Source of the DNA: Rhodococcus sp. HNM0563
GTDB lineage: Bacteria > Actinomycetota > Actinomycetes > Mycobacteriales > Mycobacteriaceae
NCBI RefSeq assembly: GCF_012726195.1
Contig: NZ_JAASAF010000007.1
Span: forward strand, 168,223 to 232,222
DNA length: 64,000 bases
Direction of reading: 5' to 3'
Part shown: positions 27,467-36,595 of the stretch, one piece after another
Numbering within the stretch: position 1 is the first letter of the stretch
Layout of the letters: the number at the start of each line of letters is the position of its first letter
The notes under the pieces: model-generated
Database searches by the model: none
Told to the model about the DNA's origin: nothing
What the model saw: the letters and a program-made list of their open reading frames with translations, nothing else
Position numbers and translations under genes: made by a program

Positions 27467-28240
27467 CTATTCTGCGGGCGCGGTTTTTGCCCGGGATGCG
27501 CGCGCGGTGGTCTTCTTGGTCTTGCTCGCAGCCGGCTTCTCCTGCTCGAGGAGTCGGCTCGTGTAGTCGAGGATGCAGTTGAGGCCGTACTCGAAGTTGT
27601 AGTCGTTCGGTGCCCCGCCGACCCGGCCGCGTGCTGCGGCTTCCGCCAGAAGCGGTGTGCTGTCCGGGGTGATGACCAAATTCTCGTAGTACGCCTGCGA
27701 TGTCGGGTCGTACTTCTTGCCGCGCTCCTGCAAACGTGCGAGCACGACGGATCCGCGCACATGTAGCTGGACGGCCGAGTACGCGTCGAATGCGTCGTCG
27801 AGCGACAGCCCGCCCTTCACGAGATCGGCGATGATGTGCTCGATCTCGCGCGCGCCCAACGTGGCGTTTCGGGGGCTGAGCGACGATCTGATGAGGATCA
27901 GGTCGCAGAGGATCGGGTTCTCCAGGAAGGCTTTGCGCGCCGCGTGCGCGTGATTGTAGAGACGCTCCCGCCAGTCCGAACCCGAGTCGCCCATCACGGC
28001 CTCGACCTGCATCTGCTCGAGGGCGCGATCGGTCATCGCATTGAGGAGCTCGTCCTTCTTGCGGAAGTACCAGTAGATGCTTGTGACGCCGACCCCGAGG
28101 TGCTTCGCGAGCTGCGGCATGCTCAGATTGTCGACCGGGATCTCCTCGGCGAGTTCGAACGCGCCGGCGATGATGTCCTCGGGGTTGATGGATCCGCGCT
28201 CACGCCGTTCGCGTTTCTGAGGTTCTACTTTTCGCGCCAT
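27467..28240 (-). CDS. TetR-family regulator, paralogue 1 of the island
   Basis: 257-residue TetR protein. The DNA-binding part contains NLSMPQLAKHLGVGVTSIYW followed by YFRKKDELL; the regulator at 51033 shares the 16-residue run GVTSIYWYFRKKDELL and a similar ligand domain (ENPILCDLILIR against DSPILCDLVLIR). The C-terminus adds a Lys/Ala/Thr-rich tail (ASKTKKTTARASRAKTAPAE) not seen in the paralogue. The ATG at 28240 is preferred to an unsupported extension to 28348. A degenerate copy of the island operator (28356-28374) lies upstream. It probably represses island promoters; inferred. Confidence 0.87.
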   Translation of the reverse strand: MARKVEPQKRERRERGSINPEDIIAGAFELAEEIPVDNLSMPQLAKHLGVGVTSIYWYFRKKDELLNAMTDRALEQMQVEAVMGDSGSDWRERLYNHAHAARKAFLENPILCDLILIRSSLSPRNATLGAREIEHIIADLVKGGLSLDDAFDAYSAVQLHVRGSVVLARLQERGKKYDPTSQAYYENLVITPDSTPLLAEAAARGRVGGAPNDYNFEYGLNCILDYTSRLLEQEKPAASKTKKTTARASRAKTAPAE

Positions 28241-28355
28241 TGCTCTCCGACTTCCGTCCACAGTTGATCCGCAGAGTCGGGCAGCGCAGGCCTGAAGCGG
28301 CCCGCGGTAGTACGGACTGCCGGTGGCACCGAGTGCTGCCGACCCCATGGTGGCT

Positions 28356-28374
28356 CACTGTAGCGCATACCGGA
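28356..28374. promoter_or_regulatory. Degenerate copy of the island operator upstream of the TetR gene
   Basis: CACTGTAGCGCATACCGGA: three mismatches from the twelve defined positions, but correct spacing and position between the TetR start (28240) and the ferredoxin stop (28394). Listed at low confidence as a possible weak autoregulatory site. Confidence 0.3.
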
Positions 28375-28393
28375 ACACCGCCGGGAAGTCAGC

Positions 28394-28585
28394 TCATTCG
28401 ATGGCACGCAGTGCAGCAGAGGGGCAGTTGTTCACTGCTGTGCGCAGGTCTGATTCGGCGCAGGAAGACGCGGCCTCGTCATCGATGATCACGTAACCTC
28501 CGTCGCCTACCTCGAACACGTCTGGTGCGGTGGCCTCGCACAAGCCGTGGCCGACGCACCTGTCGCTGTCGACTTCGACACGCAT
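28394..28585 (-). CDS. P450-type ferredoxin (3Fe-4S class)
   Basis: 63-residue ferredoxin. C10-VGHGL-C16 and C54-P give the three-cysteine pattern; the usual central cysteine is replaced by His13, as in several actinobacterial P450 partner ferredoxins. AAGGAG precedes the ATG by six bases. It probably delivers electrons to one or more of the P450s in the island. No ferredoxin reductase gene was found in the window, so the reductase must be elsewhere. Confidence 0.9.
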   Translation of the reverse strand: MRVEVDSDRCVGHGLCEATAPDVFEVGDGGYVIIDDEAASSCAESDLRTAVNNCPSAALRAIE

Positions 28586-28619
28586 GTGTCACTCCTTTCC
28601 GGATCGGTGGAATTCATAT

Positions 28620-28766
28620 TCAGTACGCCATGAACAGAATCTCGTCGCGGCTGTACTCGTGGTCGGGGTGGCGTTCACCGAGGTGCTGCCGCACTTTCTC
28701 GACGAGATCGTCCTCGTCGGTACCGCGCACGTACACGCCGCATGGGCAGGTCAATCGTTTCTTCAT
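28620..28766 (-). CDS. Small DUF1059-like protein
   Basis: 48-residue gene found by translating the gap between the ferredoxin and the ligase. It starts MKKRLTCPCGVYVRG, continues with TDEDDLVEKVRQHLGERH, and ends DEILFMAY. A Cys-x-Cys-Gly near the start, an acidic ED-LV segment and a late His match small DUF1059-type proteins. AAAGGA is five bases before the ATG. It lies 34 bases upstream of the ferredoxin on the same strand, so it is probably co-transcribed. Function unknown; a redox or metal role is a guess from the CxC and His residues. Confidence 0.7.
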   Translation of the reverse strand: MKKRLTCPCGVYVRGTDEDDLVEKVRQHLGERHPDHEYSRDEILFMAY

Positions 28767-28797
28767 GTCGTCCTTTCGGTCTGGCCGGGGCTGTGGT

Positions 28798-30372
28798 TTA
28801 TGTATTGCCGGTCGTCAGTAGGCGTCGAAGTCGAGTCGCGTCGACTTTCCCTGTGCCTCCGCGCGGAATGGTCTCGTCCGAATCGAGTACGAGCCACACC
28901 GTCGGAACTTTGAACGAACTCAACAGTTCTTTTGCTGCCGAGTGTAATTCGGACGGATCGAACGGGCGTGAGCAGATCACCGCGGCAGCCACTCGTGGAC
29001 CGGTATCGTCGCCGACCTGCGTGACGAAGGCGTTCTCCACTCCGTCGATCCTTTTCAAGGCCGCCTGAACTTCTCTCGGATACACGGTAGCTCCGCTGAC
29101 CTTGAACATGTCGTCGATCCGTCCGCGGTAGAAGAGGAAACCCGCATCGTCGATACAGCCGAGATCGCCCGTGGGATAAAAGCCGTCGGGTGTGAAGACA
29201 TCCTCGCGGCTGCGGCCGCAGATACCTTGCAGGACATGGGGTCCTCGGACCTCGATCCGGCCCTCTCGGCCGGTGCGAGCCTGCGTGCCCGATTCGATGT
29301 CTGTGATGCGGACTTCCATGCCGTCGAACGGTATACCGCAACTGCCCCAGGACATTCGCGGCATATCGGTGTCCAGGGGGTAGCCGACGTAGGGTCCGAA
29401 GGTCTCGGTCATCCCGAACAGATTCGCGCGGGATCCGGGTTCGCCGCGTTCGCCGACAGGTAACAGTGCAGCGAGGCTGCCGGGCCGCAACGACGAAAGG
29501 TCGGCTCCCGCTTCGTCGACCGCGCGCGCCAAGGCTTCGGCCTGGTCGGGCCACCCCCGGAACAAGGTCACCCGTTCTCGTTCGAGGAGTTGCAGGGTCG
29601 TGGCGGCCACCGGTATCTCCTCGGTGACGAGGGTGGCGCCTGCCATCAGCGCCGAGAGGATCCCTGCACCGAAACCCCCGACCCAGAAGAACGGCATCGG
29701 CAGATAGAGCCGGCTGTCGGAGGTGATGCAGCGAACGGCCAAGCCGGAGGCGACGGCACCGAGTGCACTGCCGTGTGAGTGCATGACGCCCTTGGGTGCA
29801 CCGCTACTTCCGGAGGTGAAGACGATGACCATCGTGTCGGACGGCACCACGGCGTCGCCCATTGCAGCGGCAACCGCGTGAGAACGGGTCTCCGGCTGCG
29901 TGTCGAGTACGTCCGCGACTCGCCAGATCCTCCGCAGGGACGGCAGTTCGGGGTCGAGAACATTGCCCGGTTCGAGTTCGGGCAGTCCGACTTCGGTGGC
30001 GAGGGCGTCGAGGTAGCGGCGACCGCGGAACTCGTCGACGGTGACGAGGTGGGCGATCGACGCAGTCCGGATCTGTGCGCGGAGTTCGGCTCCCGTGAGC
30101 AGAGTGCTCAGTGGAACCAGTACGGCGCCGATCCGAGTGATCGCCACGGCGATCTGCACCCACCCGGTGTTGTTCGGCATGATCAGCCCGACCCGGGTGC
30201 CTGCGCTGACTCCGCCCTCGATGAGTGCTGCGGCGATGCGGAGCGTGGAGGTGTCGAGTTCGCGGTAGCCGACCCTGTTCACCGGGTCCACCACCATGTC
30301 CTTCGTCGGTGTTTCGGATGCCCGTGTGCGGACCAGCGACGCTACCGTAGCCCCCGGGGGAAGATCAGGCAT
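28798..30372 (-). CDS. AMP-dependent acyl-CoA synthetase/ligase
   Basis: 524-residue ANL enzyme. P-loop VFTSGSSGAPKGVMHSHGSA (about residues 181-200), FGMTE (about 324), FYPTGDLG (about 407) and the C-terminal GGTGKVDAT lysine region are present. The start ATG at 30372 overlaps the next upstream ligase stop by eight bases. Two different ligases side by side in one operon suggest activation of two related acids, or of one acid at two stages. Substrate unknown. Confidence 0.88.
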   Translation of the reverse strand: MPDLPPGATVASLVRTRASETPTKDMVVDPVNRVGYRELDTSTLRIAAALIEGGVSAGTRVGLIMPNNTGWVQIAVAITRIGAVLVPLSTLLTGAELRAQIRTASIAHLVTVDEFRGRRYLDALATEVGLPELEPGNVLDPELPSLRRIWRVADVLDTQPETRSHAVAAAMGDAVVPSDTMVIVFTSGSSGAPKGVMHSHGSALGAVASGLAVRCITSDSRLYLPMPFFWVGGFGAGILSALMAGATLVTEEIPVAATTLQLLERERVTLFRGWPDQAEALARAVDEAGADLSSLRPGSLAALLPVGERGEPGSRANLFGMTETFGPYVGYPLDTDMPRMSWGSCGIPFDGMEVRITDIESGTQARTGREGRIEVRGPHVLQGICGRSREDVFTPDGFYPTGDLGCIDDAGFLFYRGRIDDMFKVSGATVYPREVQAALKRIDGVENAFVTQVGDDTGPRVAAAVICSRPFDPSELHSAAKELLSSFKVPTVWLVLDSDETIPRGGTGKVDATRLRRLLTTGNT

Positions 30373-31900
30373 GCTGCGCCCCGTCCCCCGCGCGCGTTTG
30401 TGTGAGGAGCCGGCTGCGGACGGCTGTGAGGTCTGCTTTGCCCGAGGGGGTGCGCGGGATGGTGTCGACGACTGCGATCGCGGTCGGAATCTCGTAGCGG
30501 GCGAGCCGGGTGGACAGGTAGACCACCAGATCGGCCGACGTGACGTGTGCATCGGGGCGGGGTTCGACCATGGCAACGGGAGTTTCTCCCAATCGCTCAT
30601 CGGGGCGACCGACGACAGCGGCGTTCTCGACCGCGGGGTGGGTTTCGAGTGCTGTCCGGATGGCGTCCGGCATGATCTTGAATCCGCCTCGGATGATTGC
30701 CTGGTCGGCGCGACCGTGGATCCAGAGGAACCCGTCGGCATCGATGCGTGCGAGATCGGTGGTCCGCATCCAGTCCGTTGCCTCGCCGCGTTGCGCGGGT
30801 TTGACCTCGAGCAGCCCGACGGTGTCGGTATCGACCTCGGCCCCGGACTCGTCGACGACGCGCAGCAGAGAACCGGATTCGGCGCGCCCCACGCTCCCTC
30901 GCTTCGTCGACCAGTATTGCCGGTGATCGGCGAGACTCCATCCGGCCACACCACCACCGAACTCCGTTGCGGCATACGACGTCAGTACCGGGATACCGAA
31001 CTTGTCGGTGAAGGCGTCGGCGTCGTCTGCCGACAGCGGGGCGGTGCCCGAGGTGACCACCCGGAGACTCGAGAGGTCGTCGCGGGTGAGATCGGAGTGC
31101 AGCACCATCCGTAGTGCCGTCGGGACGAGGGAGACGGCGCGGGGGCGGTGTCGGCGGACCGCGTCCGCCCATGCTGCGAGTTCGAACCGTGGCAGGAGAA
31201 CGTACGGTCGTGCCGCGACGATGCACTGCAACGTTCGATACACCCCGCCGATATGGACGAGTGGCGCGTTGACGATCGCAACACCCGAGCTGAGCTTGCG
31301 GGGAGGCGTGTCGCCGGCCGTGGGAGGCCCGAGCACACTGTGGGCGAGCATGTCGTGGGTGAGTTCGACGCGCTTGGGGGGTCCGGTGGTGCCGCTGGTC
31401 AGCATGAGGACCGCCGTCCCGGGGCGGTTCTCGGATGGTCCCGGGCGTTCGGTTGCGGGCACGACTTCGGGTTCGTGCGAGACCTCGCCGACCGTCACCG
31501 TGGTCGTACCGGGCGGCCTGCCGACGAGCGCGCCGAGGTCGTCGGCCTCACCGATGACCACGGGTAGGCCCAGCTCCGCGATGTCGGTGCGGGTCCGCTC
31601 GTCCCCGCGCGACGGGTTGACGACCACGAGGCACCGCCCGGAGAGCAGCACTCCGAGGAGCGTGGCCACATGCACGGGGCGGTTGCGCAGCAGCACGCCG
31701 ATTCCCGCTCCATCGGCGGGACCGTACTGTCGACAGATCGTGTTGATACGGTCGGCGAACCGGGCAATCTGTGCCCACGTGACCCATTCACCGTCGTACT
31801 CGATCGCGCCTGCGCCGGGATCGAGGCCGAGCACGGCCGCGATGCGGCGGGTGAGCCGGTGGTCGGTGACGGCTTCGCCGAGCACGGTTCGGGTCATCAT
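30365..31900 (-). CDS. AMP-dependent acyl-CoA synthetase/ligase (divergent)
   Basis: 511-residue ANL enzyme, shorter in the N-terminal region and only distantly similar to the following ligase. MLTSGTTGPPKRVELTHDML (about residues 167-186) is the P-loop; YAATEFGGG (about 310) replaces the usual YGxTE. GFKIMPDAIRTALETHPAVE and TPSGKADLT complete the family pattern. The start is an ATGATGA overlap with the upstream crotonase, so the first (31900) or second (31897) ATG may be used. Confidence 0.86.
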   Translation of the reverse strand: MMTRTVLGEAVTDHRLTRRIAAVLGLDPGAGAIEYDGEWVTWAQIARFADRINTICRQYGPADGAGIGVLLRNRPVHVATLLGVLLSGRCLVVVNPSRGDERTRTDIAELGLPVVIGEADDLGALVGRPPGTTTVTVGEVSHEPEVVPATERPGPSENRPGTAVLMLTSGTTGPPKRVELTHDMLAHSVLGPPTAGDTPPRKLSSGVAIVNAPLVHIGGVYRTLQCIVAARPYVLLPRFELAAWADAVRRHRPRAVSLVPTALRMVLHSDLTRDDLSSLRVVTSGTAPLSADDADAFTDKFGIPVLTSYAATEFGGGVAGWSLADHRQYWSTKRGSVGRAESGSLLRVVDESGAEVDTDTVGLLEVKPAQRGEATDWMRTTDLARIDADGFLWIHGRADQAIIRGGFKIMPDAIRTALETHPAVENAAVVGRPDERLGETPVAMVEPRPDAHVTSADLVVYLSTRLARYEIPTAIAVVDTIPRTPSGKADLTAVRSRLLTQTRAGDGAQHA

Positions 31901-32730
31901 CGAATCCTCGGTGAGTGTGTGACGCGGGATGCCTGCGTCTCGGGGTCGCGGGTGGCGAGTTCGTCCTTCGCGATCGGATTGCCGAGTCGTGTGTAGATCA
32001 GGCCTTGATCCATCGCTGCCCGATACGGCTTGTCGAGGGATTCCCAGATGGCTTTCACGGTCCCCTGCGTTGCCGTCGGGGGCTTGGCTGCGATCCCGGC
32101 AGCGATCTCACGAGCGCGTGTCCACAGTTGTTCGCGCGACGTGATTTCGGTGACGAGCCCGATTCGGAGGGCCGTCTCGGCCCCGACACGCTCGTCGTTG
32201 CCCATCAGTGCGATCCGCAGGGTCTCGGCGAGACCCACGCGGCGCATCAACCCGACGGGTTCGAGAGCGGAGACCAACCCGGCCGAGACATGAGAGTCGA
32301 AGAAGGTGGCGTCTTTGGAGCAGATGACGACATCGGATTCGTTGACGAAGTACAGCGCGCCCGCCGTGCACATTCCCTGGACGGCGCACACCACGGGCTT
32401 CCACATCTTCTGCCATTTCGGGCTGAGAAGCTCACCCGGATCCTCGTGGTTCCAGATGTTGTCGGGTTGACCGTAGGAGGACTTGATGTCGAGGCCTGCG
32501 CTGAACGCGCGGTCACCGGCGGCGCGCAGGACCACCGCGTGCACCCGCTCGTCGAACTTGACGATGCGCCACGCCTCGCGCATCTCGTTGCACATCGTGC
32601 GGTCGAACGAATTCAACCGATCCGGTCGATTCAGAGTGATCGTGGCGACGTGTTCGTCGGAATCGACCTCGAGGAGGATCGTCTCGAACTCGGGAATCGT
32701 CGACTCGTCGACGGTCGTCGGTTGTGCCAT
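31897..32730 (-). CDS. Enoyl-CoA hydratase/isomerase family protein, non-canonical
   Basis: 277-residue crotonase-fold protein. The two hydratase glutamates are missing: the first position reads GALYFVNESD (Tyr) and the second FFDSHVSAGLV (His). The CoA-binding and oxyanion segments (RAFSAGLDIK) are kept. It is therefore probably not a simple hydratase; isomerase, hydrolase or decarboxylase chemistry is possible. Similar to the protein at 52685, which shares FFD-HVS-GLV and ALMG. It is coupled to the ligase downstream and lies 36 bases after another crotonase. Confidence 0.85.
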   Translation of the reverse strand: MAQPTTVDESTIPEFETILLEVDSDEHVATITLNRPDRLNSFDRTMCNEMREAWRIVKFDERVHAVVLRAAGDRAFSAGLDIKSSYGQPDNIWNHEDPGELLSPKWQKMWKPVVCAVQGMCTAGALYFVNESDVVICSKDATFFDSHVSAGLVSALEPVGLMRRVGLAETLRIALMGNDERVGAETALRIGLVTEITSREQLWTRAREIAAGIAAKPPTATQGTVKAIWESLDKPYRAAMDQGLIYTRLGNPIAKDELATRDPETQASRVTHSPRIR

Positions 32731-32766
32731 TGCGGGTCTCCGATTCTCGATCAGGTCGGCGGTGGG

Positions 32767-33600
32767 CTATCGGCCACGGAATTCGGGTTCGGAGCGCTCC
32801 TTGAACGCGCGTAGTCCCTCTTTGAAATCATCGGTACGACACGCCAACTCCAGCGAGTAGAGCTCCTGGTTCATGGCGTCGGTCAACGACGTCGTGTGAC
32901 TGCGGTTGATGGCCTGCTTGGCGAGGCCGAGGGCAACGGTGGGGCCGGACGCGAGCCGATTCAACAGTTCGGATGTGGCAGCGTCGAGGTCGGCTCCCGG
33001 AGTCGAGCGGTAGATGAGGCCCCAGTCGCACGCGTCGGATGCGCCGATCTTCTCGCCGAGCAACAGCATCTGCTTTGCCCTCGCCGTTCCGGCGAGTCGA
33101 GGGATGAGCCAGGTGGCGCCCGAGTCGGGGCTGAACCCGCGCGTGATGAACGGTTCCCAGAACACCGCGTCGTCGGCTGCGACCGTGAAGTCGGCTGCGA
33201 ACGCGAGGTTGCAGCCCAGCCCAACGGCCCACCCGCGGACAGTGCAGACCACGGGTAGGTGAAGGTCGTGGACCAGCTCGACGATGCGGTGAGCCTGGTG
33301 AGGGACACGGCGCACCAGATTCCCAGCGCGCGGTCGGGGCGCATTCTTCCGGTTCGTCGCGACCCAGTCGGCGCCGCCGCAGAAGTTCGGGCCGGCACCG
33401 GTGATGTGCACCGCGCGGAGCGAATCATCGTGTGCCGCCTCGGTGAGTTCGCGGATGAGAGTCTGCACCATCGCGGGGTTCAGCGAGTTGAGTGCGTCGA
33501 CGCGATCGAGGGTGAGTCGCAGGATCTGCCCGTCGTGTTCGACGCGCACTTCACCGGATCTTCCGGGCGAACCGTCTTCGTTCCTCACCGTGGCAACCAC
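32767..33600 (-). CDS. Enoyl-CoA hydratase/isomerase family protein, PaaG-like active site
   Basis: 277-residue crotonase-fold protein. The first Glu position is Asn (LGCNLAFAAD) and the second is missing, but an Asp appears in FSPDSGATW, as in PaaG/enoyl-CoA isomerase-type members. Similar to the protein at 53527 (RLLHEL-type helix, NLS/NLAFA, LDTGGSW). GTG at 33600 is chosen; a -10-like TAGGTT ends seven bases before it, so the mRNA may be leaderless. GTG at 33588 is an alternative. First gene of a six-gene leftward operon that ends with the ferredoxin. Confidence 0.84.
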   Translation of the reverse strand: MVATVRNEDGSPGRSGEVRVEHDGQILRLTLDRVDALNSLNPAMVQTLIRELTEAAHDDSLRAVHITGAGPNFCGGADWVATNRKNAPRPRAGNLVRRVPHQAHRIVELVHDLHLPVVCTVRGWAVGLGCNLAFAADFTVAADDAVFWEPFITRGFSPDSGATWLIPRLAGTARAKQMLLLGEKIGASDACDWGLIYRSTPGADLDAATSELLNRLASGPTVALGLAKQAINRSHTTSLTDAMNQELYSLELACRTDDFKEGLRAFKERSEPEFRGR

Positions 33601-33613
33601 CCCTCACAACCTA

Positions 33614-33632
33614 TACTGTTACGTATACGGTA
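33614..33632. promoter_or_regulatory. Island operator site 4
   Basis: TACTGTTACGTATACGGTA: all twelve defined positions of TACYGT-N7-ACRGTA match and the right half ATACGGTA is perfect. It lies between the divergent starts at 33600 and 33708 and probably controls both the ligase/ferredoxin operon and the thioesterase/P450 operon. Confidence 0.75.
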
Positions 33633-33707
33633 TGTAGTACCGTTGCGTTCTACACAAGTTAGCAAGGAACCCGGGCCGACGGAACCGGGTCGGCCGAAAG
33701 AGACGCA

Positions 33708-34391
33708 ATGACCAGCAATGAGGTGGAGCCGACATCCCACCCGGGCGGACGCTATGTTCCGGGGCGGTTCGGCGAGGCACCCCTGCCGCAGACGCAACAA
33801 GCTGCGGCGTCACTCCGCAGGCTCACCGGGTTGCTGCTGTCGCTCGAACACGAACACGACGTGGTCGACGAGATGCTCACCCGCTTCGCGGAGTGGGAGC
33901 AGATTCTGGCAGCGGCCGTGCCGGCCAGTTCTCGGCTCCGCCGCGCCGACGACGCCAGCGGCGAGCGGCGCGTCTACCTCGACCATGCCATCGACATCGG
34001 CGCGTTCAACCCGACCTTTCCCGAATACGAACTGCGGACGTTCGACACCGACACCGCGTCCGGTACGGTGAATTTCCCCGTGGTGTATGAGGGGCCACCC
34101 GGTCTCGTCCACGGTGGATTTCTCGCAGTGTTCTTCGACTGCGTAATCCAGCAACACAATTGCGAGGTCGGCGTCGCGGGTAAGACGCGCTTGCTCAGCA
34201 TCCGTTACCGGCGACCCACTCCGTTGCTCACCACGTTGGATTTCGATGTCGTCCGCCGGACCACCGAGCGAGGCCTCGTGTCCGAAGCACGTCTCATCCG
34301 GGAGGGCGAGGTGTTGTGTGTCGCCGAACTCGACTCGGTTGCGAAGCAGATCGATCACCTGGAGACCACGGGTTTCGGCTGTCGCCGATGA
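33708..34391 (+). CDS. Hotdog-fold acyl-CoA thioesterase (PaaI-like)
   Basis: 227-residue protein with a C-terminal hotdog domain. GPPGLVHGGFLAVFFDCVIQ (about residues 128-147) is the PaaI/THEM-type motif, with HGG and the acidic catalytic helix. It should hydrolyse an acyl-CoA to free acid and CoA, either to release dead-end intermediates or to recycle CoA. The N-terminal 80 residues are helical and not recognised. It is divergent from the crotonase/ligase operon across operator site 4, and leads the crotonase-P450 genes. Confidence 0.84.
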   Translation: MTSNEVEPTSHPGGRYVPGRFGEAPLPQTQQAAASLRRLTGLLLSLEHEHDVVDEMLTRFAEWEQILAAAVPASSRLRRADDASGERRVYLDHAIDIGAFNPTFPEYELRTFDTDTASGTVNFPVVYEGPPGLVHGGFLAVFFDCVIQQHNCEVGVAGKTRLLSIRYRRPTPLLTTLDFDVVRRTTERGLVSEARLIREGEVLCVAELDSVAKQIDHLETTGFGCRR

Positions 34392-34446
34392 CGCGGCATC
34401 CGACCGTATCTCGCCGCAGGAACACACTATTCGGAAGGATTGTCAG

Positions 34447-35343
34447 ATGACCGAGGCCAGTGCGTCCGACGGCAGAGTGCTGTTCGACATCGATCGCGAT
34501 ACCCGAATCGCAACCGTCACATTGAACAATCCGGCGCAGCGGAACTCCTACGACCAGGCGATGCGCGACGACCTCGCGCGGTATCTGGACATCGTTGTCG
34601 ACGACGACGACATCACCGTCGTGCTGCTAAGGGGAGCCGAAGGTGTGTTCAGCACGGGTGCAAACATGAACAACGCCTACGGTTGGTACGGCGACGGCAA
34701 TGGTGACACTCCGATCTCCGAGAAGCGCAGACCGAGTCAACGGCGCCGTTTGACGGTGGACCGTAAGACCTTCGGCTTCTATCACGAGTTCCTGGGCTTC
34801 CCGAAGGTCACGGTCGGTGAGATCAGCGGATTCGCGCTGGGTGGCGGATTCGAGATGGCCCTGATGACAGACATCTCGGTCATCGCGCGCGATACGCGAA
34901 TCGGCATGCCCGCGACCCGCTTCCTCGGTCCGGCGCTCGGGAGCCTGCACATGTTCTTCCATCGCCTCGGCCCGGTCCTGGCACGACAATTGCTCCTCAC
35001 CGGCGACATCGTCACCGCAGAATCCGTCGAGCACCGCGGTGTGTTCACCGAAACCTGCGAGCCCGCACACGTGACGGCACGCGCACGGTACTGGGCGGAG
35101 AAGGCGGCGAAGATGCCCGCCGATGGGGTCGTCATCGCCAAGGAGGCATTCCGGCTGGTAGAGCAGAGCCAGGCGTACCAGGGGGAGGAGGTCGCGAGTT
35201 ACCTCTTCCACGCATTCGGCACCAATCTCCAGTTCGCCTCCGGCGAGTTCAATTTCGTGAAGACACGCGCCCAGCACGGGACGAAGGACGCATTCCGTCT
35301 TCGTGACGAGCACTTCCACGTCCCCGAACCGGACCTGACGTGA
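34447..35343 (+). CDS. Enoyl-CoA hydratase/isomerase family protein
   Basis: 298-residue crotonase-fold protein, longer than usual because of an insert around residues 75-100 (YGWYGDGNGDTPISEKRRPS). It retains the first glutamate (GGGFEMALMTD) but has Ala at the second position (MPATRFLGPALG). ATG 34447 follows GGAAGG; an in-frame extension to 34246 would overlap the thioesterase. It lies 19 bases before the P450, so these are co-transcribed. Hydratase, isomerase and hydrolase activities are all possible. Confidence 0.84.
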   Translation: MTEASASDGRVLFDIDRDTRIATVTLNNPAQRNSYDQAMRDDLARYLDIVVDDDDITVVLLRGAEGVFSTGANMNNAYGWYGDGNGDTPISEKRRPSQRRRLTVDRKTFGFYHEFLGFPKVTVGEISGFALGGGFEMALMTDISVIARDTRIGMPATRFLGPALGSLHMFFHRLGPVLARQLLLTGDIVTAESVEHRGVFTETCEPAHVTARARYWAEKAAKMPADGVVIAKEAFRLVEQSQAYQGEEVASYLFHAFGTNLQFASGEFNFVKTRAQHGTKDAFRLRDEHFHVPEPDLT

Positions 35344-35362
35344 GTTCCCACAGGAGGATTCA

Positions 35363-36574
35363 GTGACCCACACGAAGCTCGTCTTCGACCCGTTCTCGCA
35401 GGAGTTCTTCGACGGTCCGTACGACACCTACGCCCGGATGCGCGACGAGGCCCCCGTCTACTACAGCGAAGAATACGACTTCTATGCGCTGAGCCGGTAC
35501 GAGGACGTCGCCCCGGCATACCGGGACTTCGAAACATACTCCTCGGCAAGAGGACTCGATCTGTCCACTGTGCGCAAGGGCGAGATCTCGTCGTTCAAGT
35601 CCATCATCGTCCTCGACCCGCCCGAGCACCGTCACATGCGACGTCTCGTGAGCAAGGTGTTCACGCCTCGTGCAATCAACGACCTGCGCGAGATGGTCGA
35701 CGCGCAGATCGTCCGTTTTCTCGACCGTGTGGATCCCGCGGGTTTCGATATGGTCCAGGACTTCTCGGCATACTTCCCCATGGAGATCATCTCGGAGATG
35801 CTCGGTGTCCCACAGGAGTACCGGACTCAGTTGCGTCTGTGGACCGATACGTCGCTGCACCGTGAGATCGGTCAGATCGAGATGAGTGAGGCCGGAACCG
35901 ATGCCGTCGTCGAAGCGATGCGCTTCTATTATGGGCTCGTCAAAGAACGTCGTGAGAATCCCCGGGACGACATGATCAGCAAGCTCATCGCGGCCGAGAT
36001 CGAACGCGACGGCGATCAGCCTCCGCAGTTGACCACGATGGAGATCGCGATGTTCGCGTCGCTGCTCGGCGGAGCCGGGGCGGAGACGGTCGCCAAGCTG
36101 ATAGGTGGAGCCCCGGTGACGTTTGCTCGATATCCGGACCAGTGGGCCCAGCTGCGCGAGGACCGCTCCTTGATTCCGGATGCAGTCGAAGAACTGCTGC
36201 GTTTCGAGTCGCCGAATCAGTACAACGTGCGGTATTCGATGCGCGATGTCGAACTGCACGGGGTCACCATTCCCGCAGGCAAGCCGGTATTCCTGCTTCT
36301 GGGATCGGCGAACCGCGACCCAGCTGCGTTCGAGGACGCCGACGTGTTCGACATCGAGCGGGATCGTTCAGGGCCGCCGAGTCTCGCCTTCGGCCTGGGA
36401 ATCCACAGTTGCCTCGGGGCAGCACTCGCGCGGATGGAAAGCACCCTTGCTCTCGACCATCTACTCGATTTCATGCCGGAGTTCGAGGTCGACTTCGATA
36501 ACTGCACCCGCGTGAGCATGCAGAACGTGGCGGGGTACGACCACGTGCCGGTCAGGGTTCGCGCCCGGCAGTGA
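35363..36574 (+). CDS. Cytochrome P450
   Basis: 403-residue soluble bacterial P450. Heme loop FGLGIHSCLGAALAR with ligand Cys350; I-helix GGAGAETVAKL provides the acidic-threonine pair for O2 activation; ExxR is seen as EELLRFESP. GTG at 35363 has AGGAGG six bases upstream. It probably works with the ferredoxin at 28394, which lies in the operon divergent across the same operator. Family number and substrate are not assignable by eye. Confidence 0.93.
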   Translation: MTHTKLVFDPFSQEFFDGPYDTYARMRDEAPVYYSEEYDFYALSRYEDVAPAYRDFETYSSARGLDLSTVRKGEISSFKSIIVLDPPEHRHMRRLVSKVFTPRAINDLREMVDAQIVRFLDRVDPAGFDMVQDFSAYFPMEIISEMLGVPQEYRTQLRLWTDTSLHREIGQIEMSEAGTDAVVEAMRFYYGLVKERRENPRDDMISKLIAAEIERDGDQPPQLTTMEIAMFASLLGGAGAETVAKLIGGAPVTFARYPDQWAQLREDRSLIPDAVEELLRFESPNQYNVRYSMRDVELHGVTIPAGKPVFLLLGSANRDPAAFEDADVFDIERDRSGPPSLAFGLGIHSCLGAALARMESTLALDHLLDFMPEFEVDFDNCTRVSMQNVAGYDHVPVRVRARQ

Positions 36575-36595
36575 TACGGACGGTGATCACACGGC

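Noticed and set aside
28356..28374. Counting this as a full member of the island operator family
   Set aside because: Three of the twelve defined positions differ. It is listed as a low-confidence site only and was not used for the consensus.
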